Part shown: piece after piece, positions 16,516 to 25,633 of the stretch
Layout: every line of letters starts with the position of its first letter
Position numbering within the stretch: the first letter of the stretch is position 1
Assembly (NCBI GenBank): GCA_016717205.1
Contig: JADKGC010000001.1
Location: 1,178,001-1,242,000 of the forward strand
Direction: 5' to 3'
From: Candidatus Flexifilum breve
GTDB lineage: Bacteria; Chloroflexota; Anaerolineae; Aggregatilineales; Phototrophicaceae
Length of the DNA: 64,000 nt
Program-made: the position numbers and the translations under genes
Notes under the pieces: model-generated
Seen by the model: only the letters and a program-made list of their open reading frames with translations
What the model was told of the DNA's origin: nothing
The model's database searches: none

Positions 16516-18024
16516 ATGAGACAGCTCGTCGAATGTGTTCCGACTCTTTCTGCGGGACGCCGCCGTGACGTGATCGACCGCATCGTCGCGGAGATCACCG
16601 CCGTCCCCCAGGTGCAGCTGCTGGACCGGGAGAGCGATGCCGATCACAACCGCTCGGTAGTGACGTTCGTCGGCGCGCCGCAGGCCGTCGCCGAGGCCGC
16701 GTTCCGCGCAATTCGCCTGGCGTCCCAGTTGATTGACCTGAACACGCATCAGGGCGCGCATCCGCGCATCGGCGCGACCGACGTGGTGCCGTTCATTCCC
16801 ATCGAAGGCGTGACCATGGCCGACTGCGTGGCGCTGGCGAAACACTTGGGTCAGCGCGTGGGCGGTGAACTTGGCATCCCGGTCTACTTATACGAAGCGG
16901 CGGCCACCCGCCCCGAAAATCAAAACCTCGCCGATGTGCGCAAAGGCGAATATGAAGGCTTGAAGCAGGCGGTTCTGACTGACGCCAACCGCCGCCCCGA
17001 CTACGGCCCGAGCGAACTCGGCACAGCGGGTGCGACCGTGATCGGCGCGCGCGCCCCGCTCATCGCCTTCAACGTGTACCTGACCACCACCGATGTCGAC
17101 ATCGCCAAAAAGATCGCCCGCGCCATCCGCCACCAGACGGGCGGGCTGCGCTTCGTCAAAGCGCTCGGCCTGCTGGTGGATGGCAAGGCGCAGGTCTCGA
17201 TGAACCTGACCGACTACACGCAAACGGCTATCTTCCGCGTGGTGGAGATGGTGCGGCGCGAAGCGCAGCGTTACGGCGTTGGTATTCAGAGCACCGAACT
17301 GATCGGCTTGATTCCCCAGCAGGCGCTGTTCGATACCGCGCAGTGGTATCTGCAAATCGACAACTTCACGCCGCAGCAGGTGCTGGAAAATCGCCTGACG
17401 GATACGGGCAGCGACTCGACCTTCCTCAACGCGCTGGCCAGCGCTGACCCGACCCCCGGCGGCGGTTCGGCGGCAGCGTATGCGGGCGCGATGGCCGCGG
17501 GTCTCGTGGCGATGGTCGCCCGCGTCACAGTTGGCAAAAAGAAATACGCTGATGTCGAAGCGCGCATGCTGGAAATCATCCCGCAGGCGGAAACACTGCG
17601 CGCGGAACTCGACAAGGGTGTGCAGCACGACGCCGACGCCTTCACCGCCGTCATGGACGCCCTGAAGCTGCCGAAAGACGCGCCGGAACGTCCCGCCGCG
17701 ATTGAACAGGCGACGCTGAACGCCGCCCGCGTGCCGCTCAACGCTGCCGAAACCGCGCTTAAAGTGCTGGCGCTGGCGGCGGAAGTCGCCGAGACGGGCA
17801 ACCTCAACGCCGTGAGCGACGCCGGATCGGCGGGTTCGCTGGCGCACACGGCGATCTACGCCGCCGGGCTGAACGTCAAAATCAACGCCAAGTCGCTGAC
17901 CGACCGCGCCGCCGCGGCTGAATTGGTCGGGCGCGTCGCCGCCATCGATAGCACCGCCAAGACCTACACGGATCGCATTCACGCCGCGCTCAACGGTCGC
18001 GGCGGGTTGGGAGGCGACGCATGA
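16516..18024 (+). CDS. ftcD: Fused glutamate formimidoyltransferase / formimidoyl-THF cyclodeaminase
   Basis: 502 residues. Residues 1 to about 295 are the formiminotransferase part (VECVPTLSAGRRRDVIDRI, the HQGAHPRIGATDVVPFIP loop). About 310 to 500 is the cyclodeaminase (DPTPGGGSAAAYAGAMAAGLVAMV onwards). It moves the formimino group from formiminoglutamate to tetrahydrofolate and then releases ammonia to give methenyl-THF and glutamate. The bifunctional order is the same as in animal FTCD. It is the first gene of the hut operon although it acts last, and overlaps hutU by 4 nt. Confidence 0.92.
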   Translation: MRQLVECVPTLSAGRRRDVIDRIVAEITAVPQVQLLDRESDADHNRSVVTFVGAPQAVAEAAFRAIRLASQLIDLNTHQGAHPRIGATDVVPFIPIEGVTMADCVALAKHLGQRVGGELGIPVYLYEAAATRPENQNLADVRKGEYEGLKQAVLTDANRRPDYGPSELGTAGATVIGARAPLIAFNVYLTTTDVDIAKKIARAIRHQTGGLRFVKALGLLVDGKAQVSMNLTDYTQTAIFRVVEMVRREAQRYGVGIQSTELIGLIPQQALFDTAQWYLQIDNFTPQQVLENRLTDTGSDSTFLNALASADPTPGGGSAAAYAGAMAAGLVAMVARVTVGKKKYADVEARMLEIIPQAETLRAELDKGVQHDADAFTAVMDALKLPKDAPERPAAIEQATLNAARVPLNAAETALKVLALAAEVAETGNLNAVSDAGSAGSLAHTAIYAAGLNVKINAKSLTDRAAAAELVGRVAAIDSTAKTYTDRIHAALNGRGGLGGDA

Positions 18025-19676
18025 CCGCTCGGGAAATTCGCGCGCCGCGTGGGACAGAACTGACCTGCAAAAACTGGCTGATTGAAGCAGCTTACCGCAT
18101 GATCCAGAACAATCTTGATCCGGATGTGGCCTTCGACCCCGACAACCTGATTGTGTACGGCGGGCGCGGACGCGCCGCGCGCAACTGGGAAGCCTTCGAG
18201 GCGATCCTCGACTCGCTGCGTAAGCTCGAAACCGATGAAACCCTGCTCGTGCAGTCGGGCAAGCCGGTCGCCGTGTTCCGCACGCATGAGGACGCGCCGC
18301 GCGTGCTGATCGCCAACAGCAACATCGTGCCGGCGTGGGCAACGCAGGCCAACTTCGATAAGTGGGAGCGCGACGGCCTGATCATGTACGGGCAGATGAC
18401 CGCGGGCAGTTGGATTTACATCGGCACGCAGGGCATTTTGCAGGGCACGTACGAGACCTTCGGCGCGCTCGCCCGGCAGCATGGCTGGCCGTCGCTCAAG
18501 GGCAAGTTCGTCTTGACGGCGGGCCTGGGCGAAATGGGCGGCGCGCAGCCGCTCGCGGTGACGCTCAATGAGGGCGTCGGTCTGTTCGTGGAAGTCGACC
18601 GCTGGCGCGCCGAACGTCGCCTCAACTTACAGCAGATCGACCGCATCACCGACAACCTCGAAGAGGCCATGACGTGGGTGACGGAAGCCGTCAGCGCGGG
18701 GACACCGCTCTCGGTCGGCTTAATCGCCAACGCGGCAGAAGTGCTGCCCGAACTCGCGATGCGCGGCATCGTGCCCGACATCGTGACCGATCAAACCTCG
18801 GCGCATGATGTGCTGTACGGCTATATCCCGGCGGGGCTGTCACTGGATGAAGCGAAAGCTCTGCGCGAAACCGATCCCGACGCCTATACCGCGCGGGCGA
18901 TGGCCAGCATGGCAACCCACGTGCAAACCATGCTCGACTGGCAAGCCAAAGGCGCAATCGTCTTCGACTACGGCAACAATCTGCGCCAGCGCGCCTTTGA
19001 TGCGGGAGTGACCAACGCCTTCGATTACCCCGGCTTCGTGCCCGCCTACATCCGCCCGCTGTTCTGCGAGGGCAAAGGCCCGTTCCGCTGGGTGGCGCTC
19101 TCGGGCGATCCGGAGGATATTTACGCGACCGACCGCGCGATTCTGGAGCTGTTCCCCGAAAACGACCATCTGCGCCGCTGGATCACGATGGCACGCGAGA
19201 AGATCACGTTTCAGGGCTTGCCCGCGCGCATCTGCTGGCTCGGCTACGGCGAACGGGTCAAAGCAGGCATCCGCTTCAATGAGATGGTCGCCAACGGCGA
19301 AGTCAAAGCGCCGATTGTCATCGGGCGCGACCACCTCGATAGCGGTTCGGTCGCCAGCCCCAACCGTGAGACCGAGGCGATGCGTGACGGCAGCGACGCC
19401 ATCGCCGATTGGCCGCTGCTCAACGCGCTGGTCAATGCGATCGGCGGCGCGACGTGGGTCAGCCTGCATCACGGCGGCGGCGTAGGCATCGGTTACAGTA
19501 TGCACGCGGGTCAGGTGATCGTCGCGGATGGCAGCGACGCCGCGTTCCGGCGGTTGGAGCGCGTGTTGACGACCGATCCGGGCATGGGCGTCGTACGGCA
19601 CGCCGACGCGGGCTATCCCGAAGCAACGGACTTTGCGCGCAAACACGGGGTCAAAATCCCCATGCTGAAAGATTGA
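18021..19676 (+). CDS. hutU: Urocanate hydratase
   Basis: 551 residues, normal urocanase length. The NAD-binding region with GLGEMGGAQPLAV and the early YGGRGRAARNWEAF segment are typical. The active-site Cys region near the C-terminus of YIRPLFCEGKGPFRW is present. NAD acts as an electrophile in hydrating urocanate to imidazolone propionate. ATGA overlap with ftcD. Confidence 0.95.
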   Translation: MTAREIRAPRGTELTCKNWLIEAAYRMIQNNLDPDVAFDPDNLIVYGGRGRAARNWEAFEAILDSLRKLETDETLLVQSGKPVAVFRTHEDAPRVLIANSNIVPAWATQANFDKWERDGLIMYGQMTAGSWIYIGTQGILQGTYETFGALARQHGWPSLKGKFVLTAGLGEMGGAQPLAVTLNEGVGLFVEVDRWRAERRLNLQQIDRITDNLEEAMTWVTEAVSAGTPLSVGLIANAAEVLPELAMRGIVPDIVTDQTSAHDVLYGYIPAGLSLDEAKALRETDPDAYTARAMASMATHVQTMLDWQAKGAIVFDYGNNLRQRAFDAGVTNAFDYPGFVPAYIRPLFCEGKGPFRWVALSGDPEDIYATDRAILELFPENDHLRRWITMAREKITFQGLPARICWLGYGERVKAGIRFNEMVANGEVKAPIVIGRDHLDSGSVASPNRETEAMRDGSDAIADWPLLNALVNAIGGATWVSLHHGGGVGIGYSMHAGQVIVADGSDAAFRRLERVLTTDPGMGVVRHADAGYPEATDFARKHGVKIPMLKD

Positions 19677-19945
19677 CGACCGATCCGGCAAGGTGCGGAC
19701 GCCCTTCTCACAGCGGACGCGATAAATCGCGTCCCTACGAAAACAAATTCGGTCTGGCGAGCGTGGTTGGCTCCCCTCCTTGAATTCGGGGAGGGGCCGG
19801 GGGTGGGGTCAGAAAGCGACCTTTAAGAACACCCTCATGCCTCGTCCTTTTGACACAAACACTCCAAATGGTTGCTGCGTTTGGATTTAGGGTTGAATAT
19901 TGAGCTATAGGGACGAGCGGACCTCGTCCACGGGGGCAGGAGACT
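19677..19945. repeat. Palindromic repeats between hutU and hutI
   Basis: Three units: GCGGACGCGAT..ATCGCGTCCCTAC (19713-19738), a GGGGAGGGG-class hairpin (about 19768-19810), and GGGACGAG..CTCGTCC (19911-19930), which ends close to the hutI ribosome site. No gene is seen. Confidence 0.6.
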
Positions 19946-21238
19946 ATGACAACGATCATCCACAACGCCAAGCAGCTCATCACCTGCGCCAGCCCGGACG
20001 GCAAGCCCAAGCGCGGCGCCGCCATGCGCGACCTCGGGCTGATCGAGGACGGGGCGCTCGTCATCGAAGATGGCAGCATCGCTGCGGTTGGCACGACGGC
20101 GGATATTCTCGCCACCTACAGCGCCAATGAGCTGATCGACGCGGCGGGCAAAGTCGTGTGCCCCGGTTTTGTCGACTGCCATACGCACGCGGTCTACGCG
20201 GGCGACCGCCTTGACGAATTCGAGCAGCGCATCCAAGGCGCAACCTACATGGAGCTTCTCGCGGCGGGCGGCGGCATCGTCAGCACCATGCAGGCAACCC
20301 GCGCCGCTTCGCTCTCCGAACTGATCGACCAATCGCTGCCGCGGCTCGATACCATGCTGCGCCACGGCACCACCACCGCCGAAATCAAAACGGGCTATGG
20401 CCTCAACACCTTCCATGAGCTTAAGCAGCTCCGCGCGATTGAGATGCTCGCTGCCTCGCACCCGCTCGACATTGTGCCGACCTTTTTGGGCGCGCACGCC
20501 ATCCCGCCGGAACACCGCGCCGTGCATGATGCTTATCTCGAACATGTGATTGTCGACTCCCTGCCCGCCGTCGCCGACTGGATTCGGCGCATCCGCGATG
20601 CCGGGGCGCGTTTCACCTCGCGCTCGGCATGGGGGGGTGTCCCAGTCTACGTTGACGTGTTCGTCGAAGACGGCGTGTTCTCCGTCGATAACGCGCAGCT
20701 CCTGTGGGCGGCGGCGCGACATTACGGTCTGCAAATCAAAGCGCATGTGGATGAATTTACGGCGTTGGGCGGCGTCTCGGCGGCGGTAGAGATCGGCGCG
20801 GTCTCCGTCGATCATCTTGACGTGACGACCGACGCGGAGATCGCCGTGCTGGCCGCCTCTGACACCATCGGCGTAATCCTCCCGGCGGTCAACTTCAACC
20901 TTGGCAGTCCGCACTACGCCAATGCGCGCGGGATGCTGGATGCAGGCGCCATCGTCGCGCTGGCGACCGATCTCAACCCCGGTTCCGCGCCATGCTACTC
21001 GATGCCGTTTGTCATGGCTATCGCCTGCCGTTACCAGAAGCTGTCACCCGCCGAAACGCTCAACGCATCGACGATCAACGCCGCGCATGCCATCGGCTTG
21101 GGCGACCGCGTCGGCTCGCTGGAAGTTGGCAAACAGGCGGACGTATTGATCGTCGATGCGCCCGACTACCGCGCGCTGATGTACGAATTCGGCACCAATC
21201 TCGTGCACACCGTGATCAAGCGCGGGGAAGTTGTCTAG
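19946..21238 (+). CDS. hutI: Imidazolonepropionase
   Basis: 430 residues of the amidohydrolase superfamily. PGFVDCHTHAVYAGDR contains the metal-binding His-X-His, followed by TTAEIKTGYGL, HVDEF and the late ATDLNPGSAPC Asp. It opens the ring of imidazolone propionate to formiminoglutamate. AGGAG lies just upstream of the ATG. It is the third gene of the histidine degradation series. Confidence 0.95.
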   Translation: MTTIIHNAKQLITCASPDGKPKRGAAMRDLGLIEDGALVIEDGSIAAVGTTADILATYSANELIDAAGKVVCPGFVDCHTHAVYAGDRLDEFEQRIQGATYMELLAAGGGIVSTMQATRAASLSELIDQSLPRLDTMLRHGTTTAEIKTGYGLNTFHELKQLRAIEMLAASHPLDIVPTFLGAHAIPPEHRAVHDAYLEHVIVDSLPAVADWIRRIRDAGARFTSRSAWGGVPVYVDVFVEDGVFSVDNAQLLWAAARHYGLQIKAHVDEFTALGGVSAAVEIGAVSVDHLDVTTDAEIAVLAASDTIGVILPAVNFNLGSPHYANARGMLDAGAIVALATDLNPGSAPCYSMPFVMAIACRYQKLSPAETLNASTINAAHAIGLGDRVGSLEVGKQADVLIVDAPDYRALMYEFGTNLVHTVIKRGEVV

Positions 21239-21250
21239 CCAAGATTCCAG

Positions 21251-21284
21251 CCTCCTCTCTGCCCCGCGCGGGGCAGAGAGGAGG
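21251..21284. repeat. 34-bp perfect palindrome between hutI and the methyltransferase gene
   Basis: CCTCCTCTCTGCCCC (21251-21265) pairs exactly with GGGGCAGAGAGGAGG (21270-21284) around GCGC. It has no T run on either side, so it is a strong RNA hairpin or processing site rather than a classic terminator. Confidence 0.7.
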
Positions 21285-21313
21285 CGACAAGATCTCTTGC
21301 GCGGAGAATCAGT

Positions 21314-21880
21314 ATGCAAAAGTATTTCGCGGCCTTGACGATTGTGTTACTGCTCGGAATGGTGCTGGCACGCAGTCTGGTCATGCAGCGCCAGGGCACC
21401 CGAGCAATCCACTTCGGGAGCATCGACAAAACGGACTTCTTGATTCCCCCCTTTGCCCTGCTCTACTTCTACATGATATTTGTGCCGTCCCTCAATTGGC
21501 CCGCACTCAGCACGCAGCGATTCTTCCAATCCGACATCCTCGCGTGGGTCGGGGTCGGCTTGTGCGCAGTCGGGCTGCTGGTGATGCTCTGGAGTCTGGT
21601 CTCGTTTGGGATGAGTTTTCGGGTTGGCATCGACACCGAGCGTCCCGACAACCTCGTGACCACGGGCGCGTTTGCACTGAGCCGCAATCCGATTTACGTC
21701 GCGTTCTTTATGGTGATGATCGGTCAATTCTTGATACAACCCAACTGGATACTGTTGGTTTACGCTGCCGGGGCTACATGGTTATTTCATCGACAGGTGC
21801 TCCGCGAAGAAGCGTATCTGCGTCAGCACTATGGACGTGACTACACAGACTATGTGAATCAAGTAAGAAGGTACCTCTAA
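21314..21880 (+). CDS. Isoprenylcysteine carboxyl methyltransferase-like membrane protein
   Basis: 188 residues with about four to five membrane helices. The C-terminal half has the ICMT/PEMT-type signature: TTGAFALSRNPIYVAFF (the RHPxY-like SAM site) and the final REEAYLRQHYGRDYTDYVNQVRRYL with the conserved Glu-Glu and Tyr. Such bacterial proteins are thought to methylate small hydrophobic or lipid-like substrates; the real substrate here is unknown. GGAGA precedes the ATG, and the stop is only 4 nt from the hutH start, so it is cotranscribed with histidine degradation genes. No pathway reason for this is known to me. Confidence 0.75.
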   Translation: MQKYFAALTIVLLLGMVLARSLVMQRQGTRAIHFGSIDKTDFLIPPFALLYFYMIFVPSLNWPALSTQRFFQSDILAWVGVGLCAVGLLVMLWSLVSFGMSFRVGIDTERPDNLVTTGAFALSRNPIYVAFFMVMIGQFLIQPNWILLVYAAGATWLFHRQVLREEAYLRQHYGRDYTDYVNQVRRYL

Positions 21881-21884
21881 ATCT

Positions 21885-23435
21885 ATGACTCAAATCATCC
21901 TCGACGGTGGACACCTGACGATTGAACAGGTGATCGCCGTCGCTTATGGGCAGCCCGGCGCACCCGAAGTCGTGCTGAGCGCTGACGCCAAAAACGCCGT
22001 GAATCGCGCCGCTGCCGCCGTGCAAACGTTGATTCAGCGCGGCGAAATCGCCTACGGCATCACGACCGGGTTCGGTGCGTTCAAAGACCGCGTGATTTCG
22101 CCAGAAGACGTCGAAACGCTCCAGCGCAACATCTTAATCAGCCACGCGGTTGGCGTCGGCGATATCTTCGACATCCCCACGACCCGCGCCATCATGCTGA
22201 TCCGCGCCAACACGCTGGCCAGCGGCTATTCCGGCATTCGCCTCGCCACGCTGCAAACGCTGCTCGACATGCTCAATCGCGGTGTGCATCCGCGCATCCC
22301 CGAAAAAGGCTCACTCGGCGCATCCGGTGATCTCGCGCCGCTCGCCCATATGAGCCTCGTGCTCATCGGCTTGGGCGAAGCGGAGTATCACGGCGCAACG
22401 CTCAGCGGCGCAGAGGCGATGCAGCGCGCGGGTTTGGCGACGGTCACGCTGGCGGCGAAAGAAGGGCTGGCGCTGACCAACGGCACCTCGATCATGTGCG
22501 CGCTCGGCGTGCTGGAAACGTATCGCGCCGAAATGCTCATGCAAACGGGCGACATCGCGGGCAGCCTGAGCCTCGAAGCCCTGCACGGCACGCCGCTGGC
22601 CTTTGACGAACGCATTCACCGCTTGCGCCCGTTCCCACGCCAGCAGGAGAGCGCCGCTTATCTGCGCGCGCTGCTGGCGGGCAGCGGGTTCACGCGCGGC
22701 TACGATCCGCTCAATGTGCAGGACGCCTACACGCTGCGCTGCATCCCGCAGGTGCACGGCGCGGTGCGTGACGCGGTCGCGTACTGCCGCTGGGCGTTCG
22801 AGATCGAGCTGAACGCCGTCACCGACAACCCGCTGATCTTCATCGACGGCGATGAGATCACCGTGTTGAGCGGCGGCAACTTTCACGGCGAACCGCTGGC
22901 CATTGCGATGGATTATCTCGGCCTCGCCATGAGCGAACTTGGCAACATCTCCGAGCGGCGTATCGCCCGCCTGATTGACGAATCGGTCAACACGCATGTG
23001 CTGCCCGCCTTTTTGACCCGCGAAGGCGGCTTAAATTCCGGTTTCATGATTGTGCAGTACACGGCGGCGGCGCTGGCGACCGAGAGCAAAGTCCTCGCGC
23101 ATCCCGCCAGCGTGGACACGATTCCCACCTCGGCCAACGTCGAGGATCATGTCAGCATGGGCTGCACGGCGGCGCTCAAAGCGCGGCGCATCAATAACAA
23201 TGTCGAACGCATTCTGGGAATCGAATTGATGGCGGCGGCGCAGGGTATCGACTTCCGCAAGGAGGTGCTCGGCGCGGACAAGAGTCTGGGGCGCGGTACA
23301 CGGCCCGTCTATGACCTGATCCGCTCGCGCGTGCCGTTCATCGAACGCGACACGCTGCTGTATCCGCACATGGAAACGGTGCGCGTGCTGGTGTCATCCG
23401 GCGCCATTGCCCACGCGGCGAACGGGGCGCTGTGA
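21885..23435 (+). CDS. hutH: Histidine ammonia-lyase
   Basis: 516 residues. GSLGASGDLAPLAHMSL supplies the Ala-Ser-Gly that cyclises to the MIO electrophile. ITTGFGAFKDR, the FHGEPLA segment and QYTAAALATESK are other family blocks. It removes ammonia from histidine to give urocanate, the first step of the pathway, although it is the last gene of the operon. Confidence 0.96.
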   Translation: MTQIILDGGHLTIEQVIAVAYGQPGAPEVVLSADAKNAVNRAAAAVQTLIQRGEIAYGITTGFGAFKDRVISPEDVETLQRNILISHAVGVGDIFDIPTTRAIMLIRANTLASGYSGIRLATLQTLLDMLNRGVHPRIPEKGSLGASGDLAPLAHMSLVLIGLGEAEYHGATLSGAEAMQRAGLATVTLAAKEGLALTNGTSIMCALGVLETYRAEMLMQTGDIAGSLSLEALHGTPLAFDERIHRLRPFPRQQESAAYLRALLAGSGFTRGYDPLNVQDAYTLRCIPQVHGAVRDAVAYCRWAFEIELNAVTDNPLIFIDGDEITVLSGGNFHGEPLAIAMDYLGLAMSELGNISERRIARLIDESVNTHVLPAFLTREGGLNSGFMIVQYTAAALATESKVLAHPASVDTIPTSANVEDHVSMGCTAALKARRINNNVERILGIELMAAAQGIDFRKEVLGADKSLGRGTRPVYDLIRSRVPFIERDTLLYPHMETVRVLVSSGAIAHAANGAL

Positions 23436-23772
23436 CCTTACGCTCGGGGCGGATATGGCAAGCTGATAGCTCTGTATGATAATTGGACAGCGGACGCAAT
23501 GAATTGCGTCCGCCATATTCCATTACCGCGCAGTAACCCGCTTTCACGATAATTTACGTGCGTACGGGCGTGCCTCGTCTCCACACAAACACGCTTATCT
23601 GTCTCCCCTCGCCTTTAGGAGAGGGGTCGGGGGTGAGGTTTGTCTTTGGATCTTAACCAGCGGAGAAAGTTAGCAACTCAGGACGAGGCGTGCCTCGTCC
23701 CTACAAAACTCACGACCATGCTATCTGCAGGGGCAAGGCATGCCTTGCCCCTGCGGGAAAAATCGCTAATCT
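23436..23772. repeat. Repeat-filled intergenic region between convergent hutH and murQ
   Basis: No gene is seen in 337 bp. Four repeat classes occur once each: GCGGACGCAAT..ATTGCGTCCGC (23490-23513), a GAGAGGGG hairpin (about 23604-23640), AGGACGAGGC..GCCTCGTCC (23680-23700, followed by CTAC), and AGGGGCAAGG..CCTTGCCCCTG (about 23729-23755). Confidence 0.65.
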
Positions 23773-24648
23773 TCAATCAATCACCGGACGCAAAACGCCG
23801 CCCGCCGCGGTGAGCAGCGCGCGCGCTTCGGCGGCGCTCACGCCGCGCCGCGCGATGACAATCGCCGTTTTGACCTCGTTGCCTGACTCGTCGAGCAGCG
23901 CCGCCGCCCGGGGAATGTCCACGCGGCCAATCTCACTGACGATGCGTTCGGCGCGTTCGCGCAGCTTCGCGTTCTTGACCTGCACGTCGACCATCAGGTT
24001 GCCGTATACCTTACCCAGCTTGATCATGACCGCCGTGCTCATCAGGTTGAGCGTCATTTTCTGTGCCGTGCCCGCCTTCATGCGCGTGCTGCCTGTGACC
24101 ACTTCCGGACCGGTCACGAGCGGAATCGCGATTTCGGCGGCATCGAGCACTGCAGCAGGCTCATTGCAGGCAATCGCGATGGTGCGCGCGCCGACCGACT
24201 GGGCGTAATCCAGCGCGCCCAGCACGAATGGTGTGCGACCGCTGGCCGCAATGCCAAGCACCACATCGCCGGCAGTGAGCGAGCGCTTCTTCAACTCGTC
24301 GATCCCGGCCTGCCGATCATCCTCTACGCCTTCGATCGACTGCGTGACCGCATCGAGACCGCCCGCGAGTATTCCCTGCACGAGTTCCGGCGGTGAGCTG
24401 AACGTCGGCACGAGCTCGACCGCATCCAGAATGCCCAGGCGACCGCTCGTGCCCGCGCCGACGTAGAACAACCGACCGCCCGCGCGCATCCGCTCGTAGA
24501 TCGCGTCAATCGCCGCGACGATCTGCGGCATCGCTCGCTCAATCGCGTCGAGCACCGTGCGGTCTTCCGCGTGAATGCGTCCGGCGATCTCCGCCGTGGA
24601 GAGCTGGTCAATATTGAGCGTGTTCGGGTTTTTCTGTTCGGTCAGCAC
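23773..24648 (-). CDS. murQ: N-acetylmuramic acid 6-phosphate etherase
   Basis: 291 residues of the SIS fold. YVGAGTSGRLGILDAVELVPTF holds the sugar-phosphate site and the catalytic Glu, with GIAASGRTPFVLGAL and GSTRMKAGTAQKM following. It removes the lactyl ether from MurNAc-6-phosphate, giving GlcNAc-6-phosphate and lactate, in cytoplasmic cell-wall recycling. The start is GTG at 24648, preceded by AAAGGA. It is the last gene of a minus-strand operon behind a BadF-type kinase (21 nt gap). Confidence 0.93.
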   Translation of the reverse strand: MLTEQKNPNTLNIDQLSTAEIAGRIHAEDRTVLDAIERAMPQIVAAIDAIYERMRAGGRLFYVGAGTSGRLGILDAVELVPTFSSPPELVQGILAGGLDAVTQSIEGVEDDRQAGIDELKKRSLTAGDVVLGIAASGRTPFVLGALDYAQSVGARTIAIACNEPAAVLDAAEIAIPLVTGPEVVTGSTRMKAGTAQKMTLNLMSTAVMIKLGKVYGNLMVDVQVKNAKLRERAERIVSEIGRVDIPRAAALLDESGNEVKTAIVIARRGVSAAEARALLTAAGGVLRPVID

Positions 24649-24669
24649 GTTGGTTCCTTTCCAGACAGG

Positions 24670-25554
24670 TCATTGATTCAGCTTGATCTTCGCCAGCAGC
24701 GCCGCGCCGATCACGGGCGGATATTGGGGCTGCGGGATCGTCGGCAAGCTGAGGAAATTGCACAGATCGCGGCTCAGGTGGTTGTCGGCGGTGAGCAACC
24801 CGCCCGCAAAGGCGATGGGCAGCGTCGGCACGTCCAAACGACGGATCACCGTGGTCACGAGCGACGACAGCGACCACGCGCCGCCGAGCACAATCCGCGC
24901 GGCATACGGATCGCCTTCATCGGCGGCATCCAGCACGAGCGGCGCGAGGGCGGCAATCTCTTTGATCGTCGGCGGGTACACCCAACGAATGACTTCGCGC
25001 GGGGTGGACAGGTTAAGATACGCCATCACCCGACGCGCCAGCGTCTCCGCCCCAAGGTCGAAACCATCCGACCACTGCGTCAACGCACGGAGCGCCTGTA
25101 CGCCCAACCAGTAACCGCTGCCCTCATCGCCGAGCAGATAGCCCCAACCGCCCGCCTGTGCCGTTTCGCCCGCGGCATTGACGCCAAAGGCCACGCTGCC
25201 CGTCCCGGCCAGCACGAGCACGCCTTCATGCGCGCCCAGCGCCCCGACGAGCGCAATCTCGACATCCAGCGCGGTCGTGACGGGGACATCCGGCAGCACT
25301 TCGGTGATCACGCTGCGCATCCAGTCGTGCGCCAGCGACGCGCCCGCGATGCCGATGCCCACCGCGCGCAAGGGCGCGCCCGCGATCATAACTTCTTCAA
25401 CCGCTGATTGAATCAGCGCCTTAGCCTCGTCAAAGCCGACGACATTCGGGTTCACCGTCCCACGGCGCGCCTCGACTATCGGGCTCAGCGACTCGCCCAC
25501 CAGCGCCACGCGCAGGTTGCTCCCCCCGCCATCGATTCCCAAGTAGTAGCTCAT
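24670..25554 (-). CDS. BadF/BcrA-family amino-sugar kinase (GlcNAc/MurNAc kinase, MurK-like)
   Basis: 294 residues of the ASKHA ATPase fold. LGIDGGGSNLRVALV (phosphate 1), VLAGTGSVAFGVN (phosphate 2) and WGYLLGDEGSGYWLG are the usual marks of N-acetylglucosamine kinases of this family. Clostridial MurK of the same family phosphorylates both MurNAc and GlcNAc. Since murQ needs MurNAc-6-phosphate and no PTS transporter is seen here, this kinase is the likely source. I chose ATG 25554 rather than 25581, because the protein there begins directly with the nucleotide-binding strand. Confidence 0.85.
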   Translation of the reverse strand: MSYYLGIDGGGSNLRVALVGESLSPIVEARRGTVNPNVVGFDEAKALIQSAVEEVMIAGAPLRAVGIGIAGASLAHDWMRSVITEVLPDVPVTTALDVEIALVGALGAHEGVLVLAGTGSVAFGVNAAGETAQAGGWGYLLGDEGSGYWLGVQALRALTQWSDGFDLGAETLARRVMAYLNLSTPREVIRWVYPPTIKEIAALAPLVLDAADEGDPYAARIVLGGAWSLSSLVTTVIRRLDVPTLPIAFAGGLLTADNHLSRDLCNFLSLPTIPQPQYPPVIGAALLAKIKLNQ

Positions 25555-25633
25555 CTGGGCATCCGCCTCTGGTTCTTGCATGCTTCGTTGATCTGCGGCG
25601 GGCGCCTGCCAGCATACAAAGGGAGGAGACCGC

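Noticed and set aside
16888..18342. Long minus-strand open frame (484 codons) across ftcD and hutU
   Set aside because: It is antisense to two clearly conserved enzymes and its translation is low-complexity and rich in Arg, Gly and Val, typical of GC-rich antisense frames.
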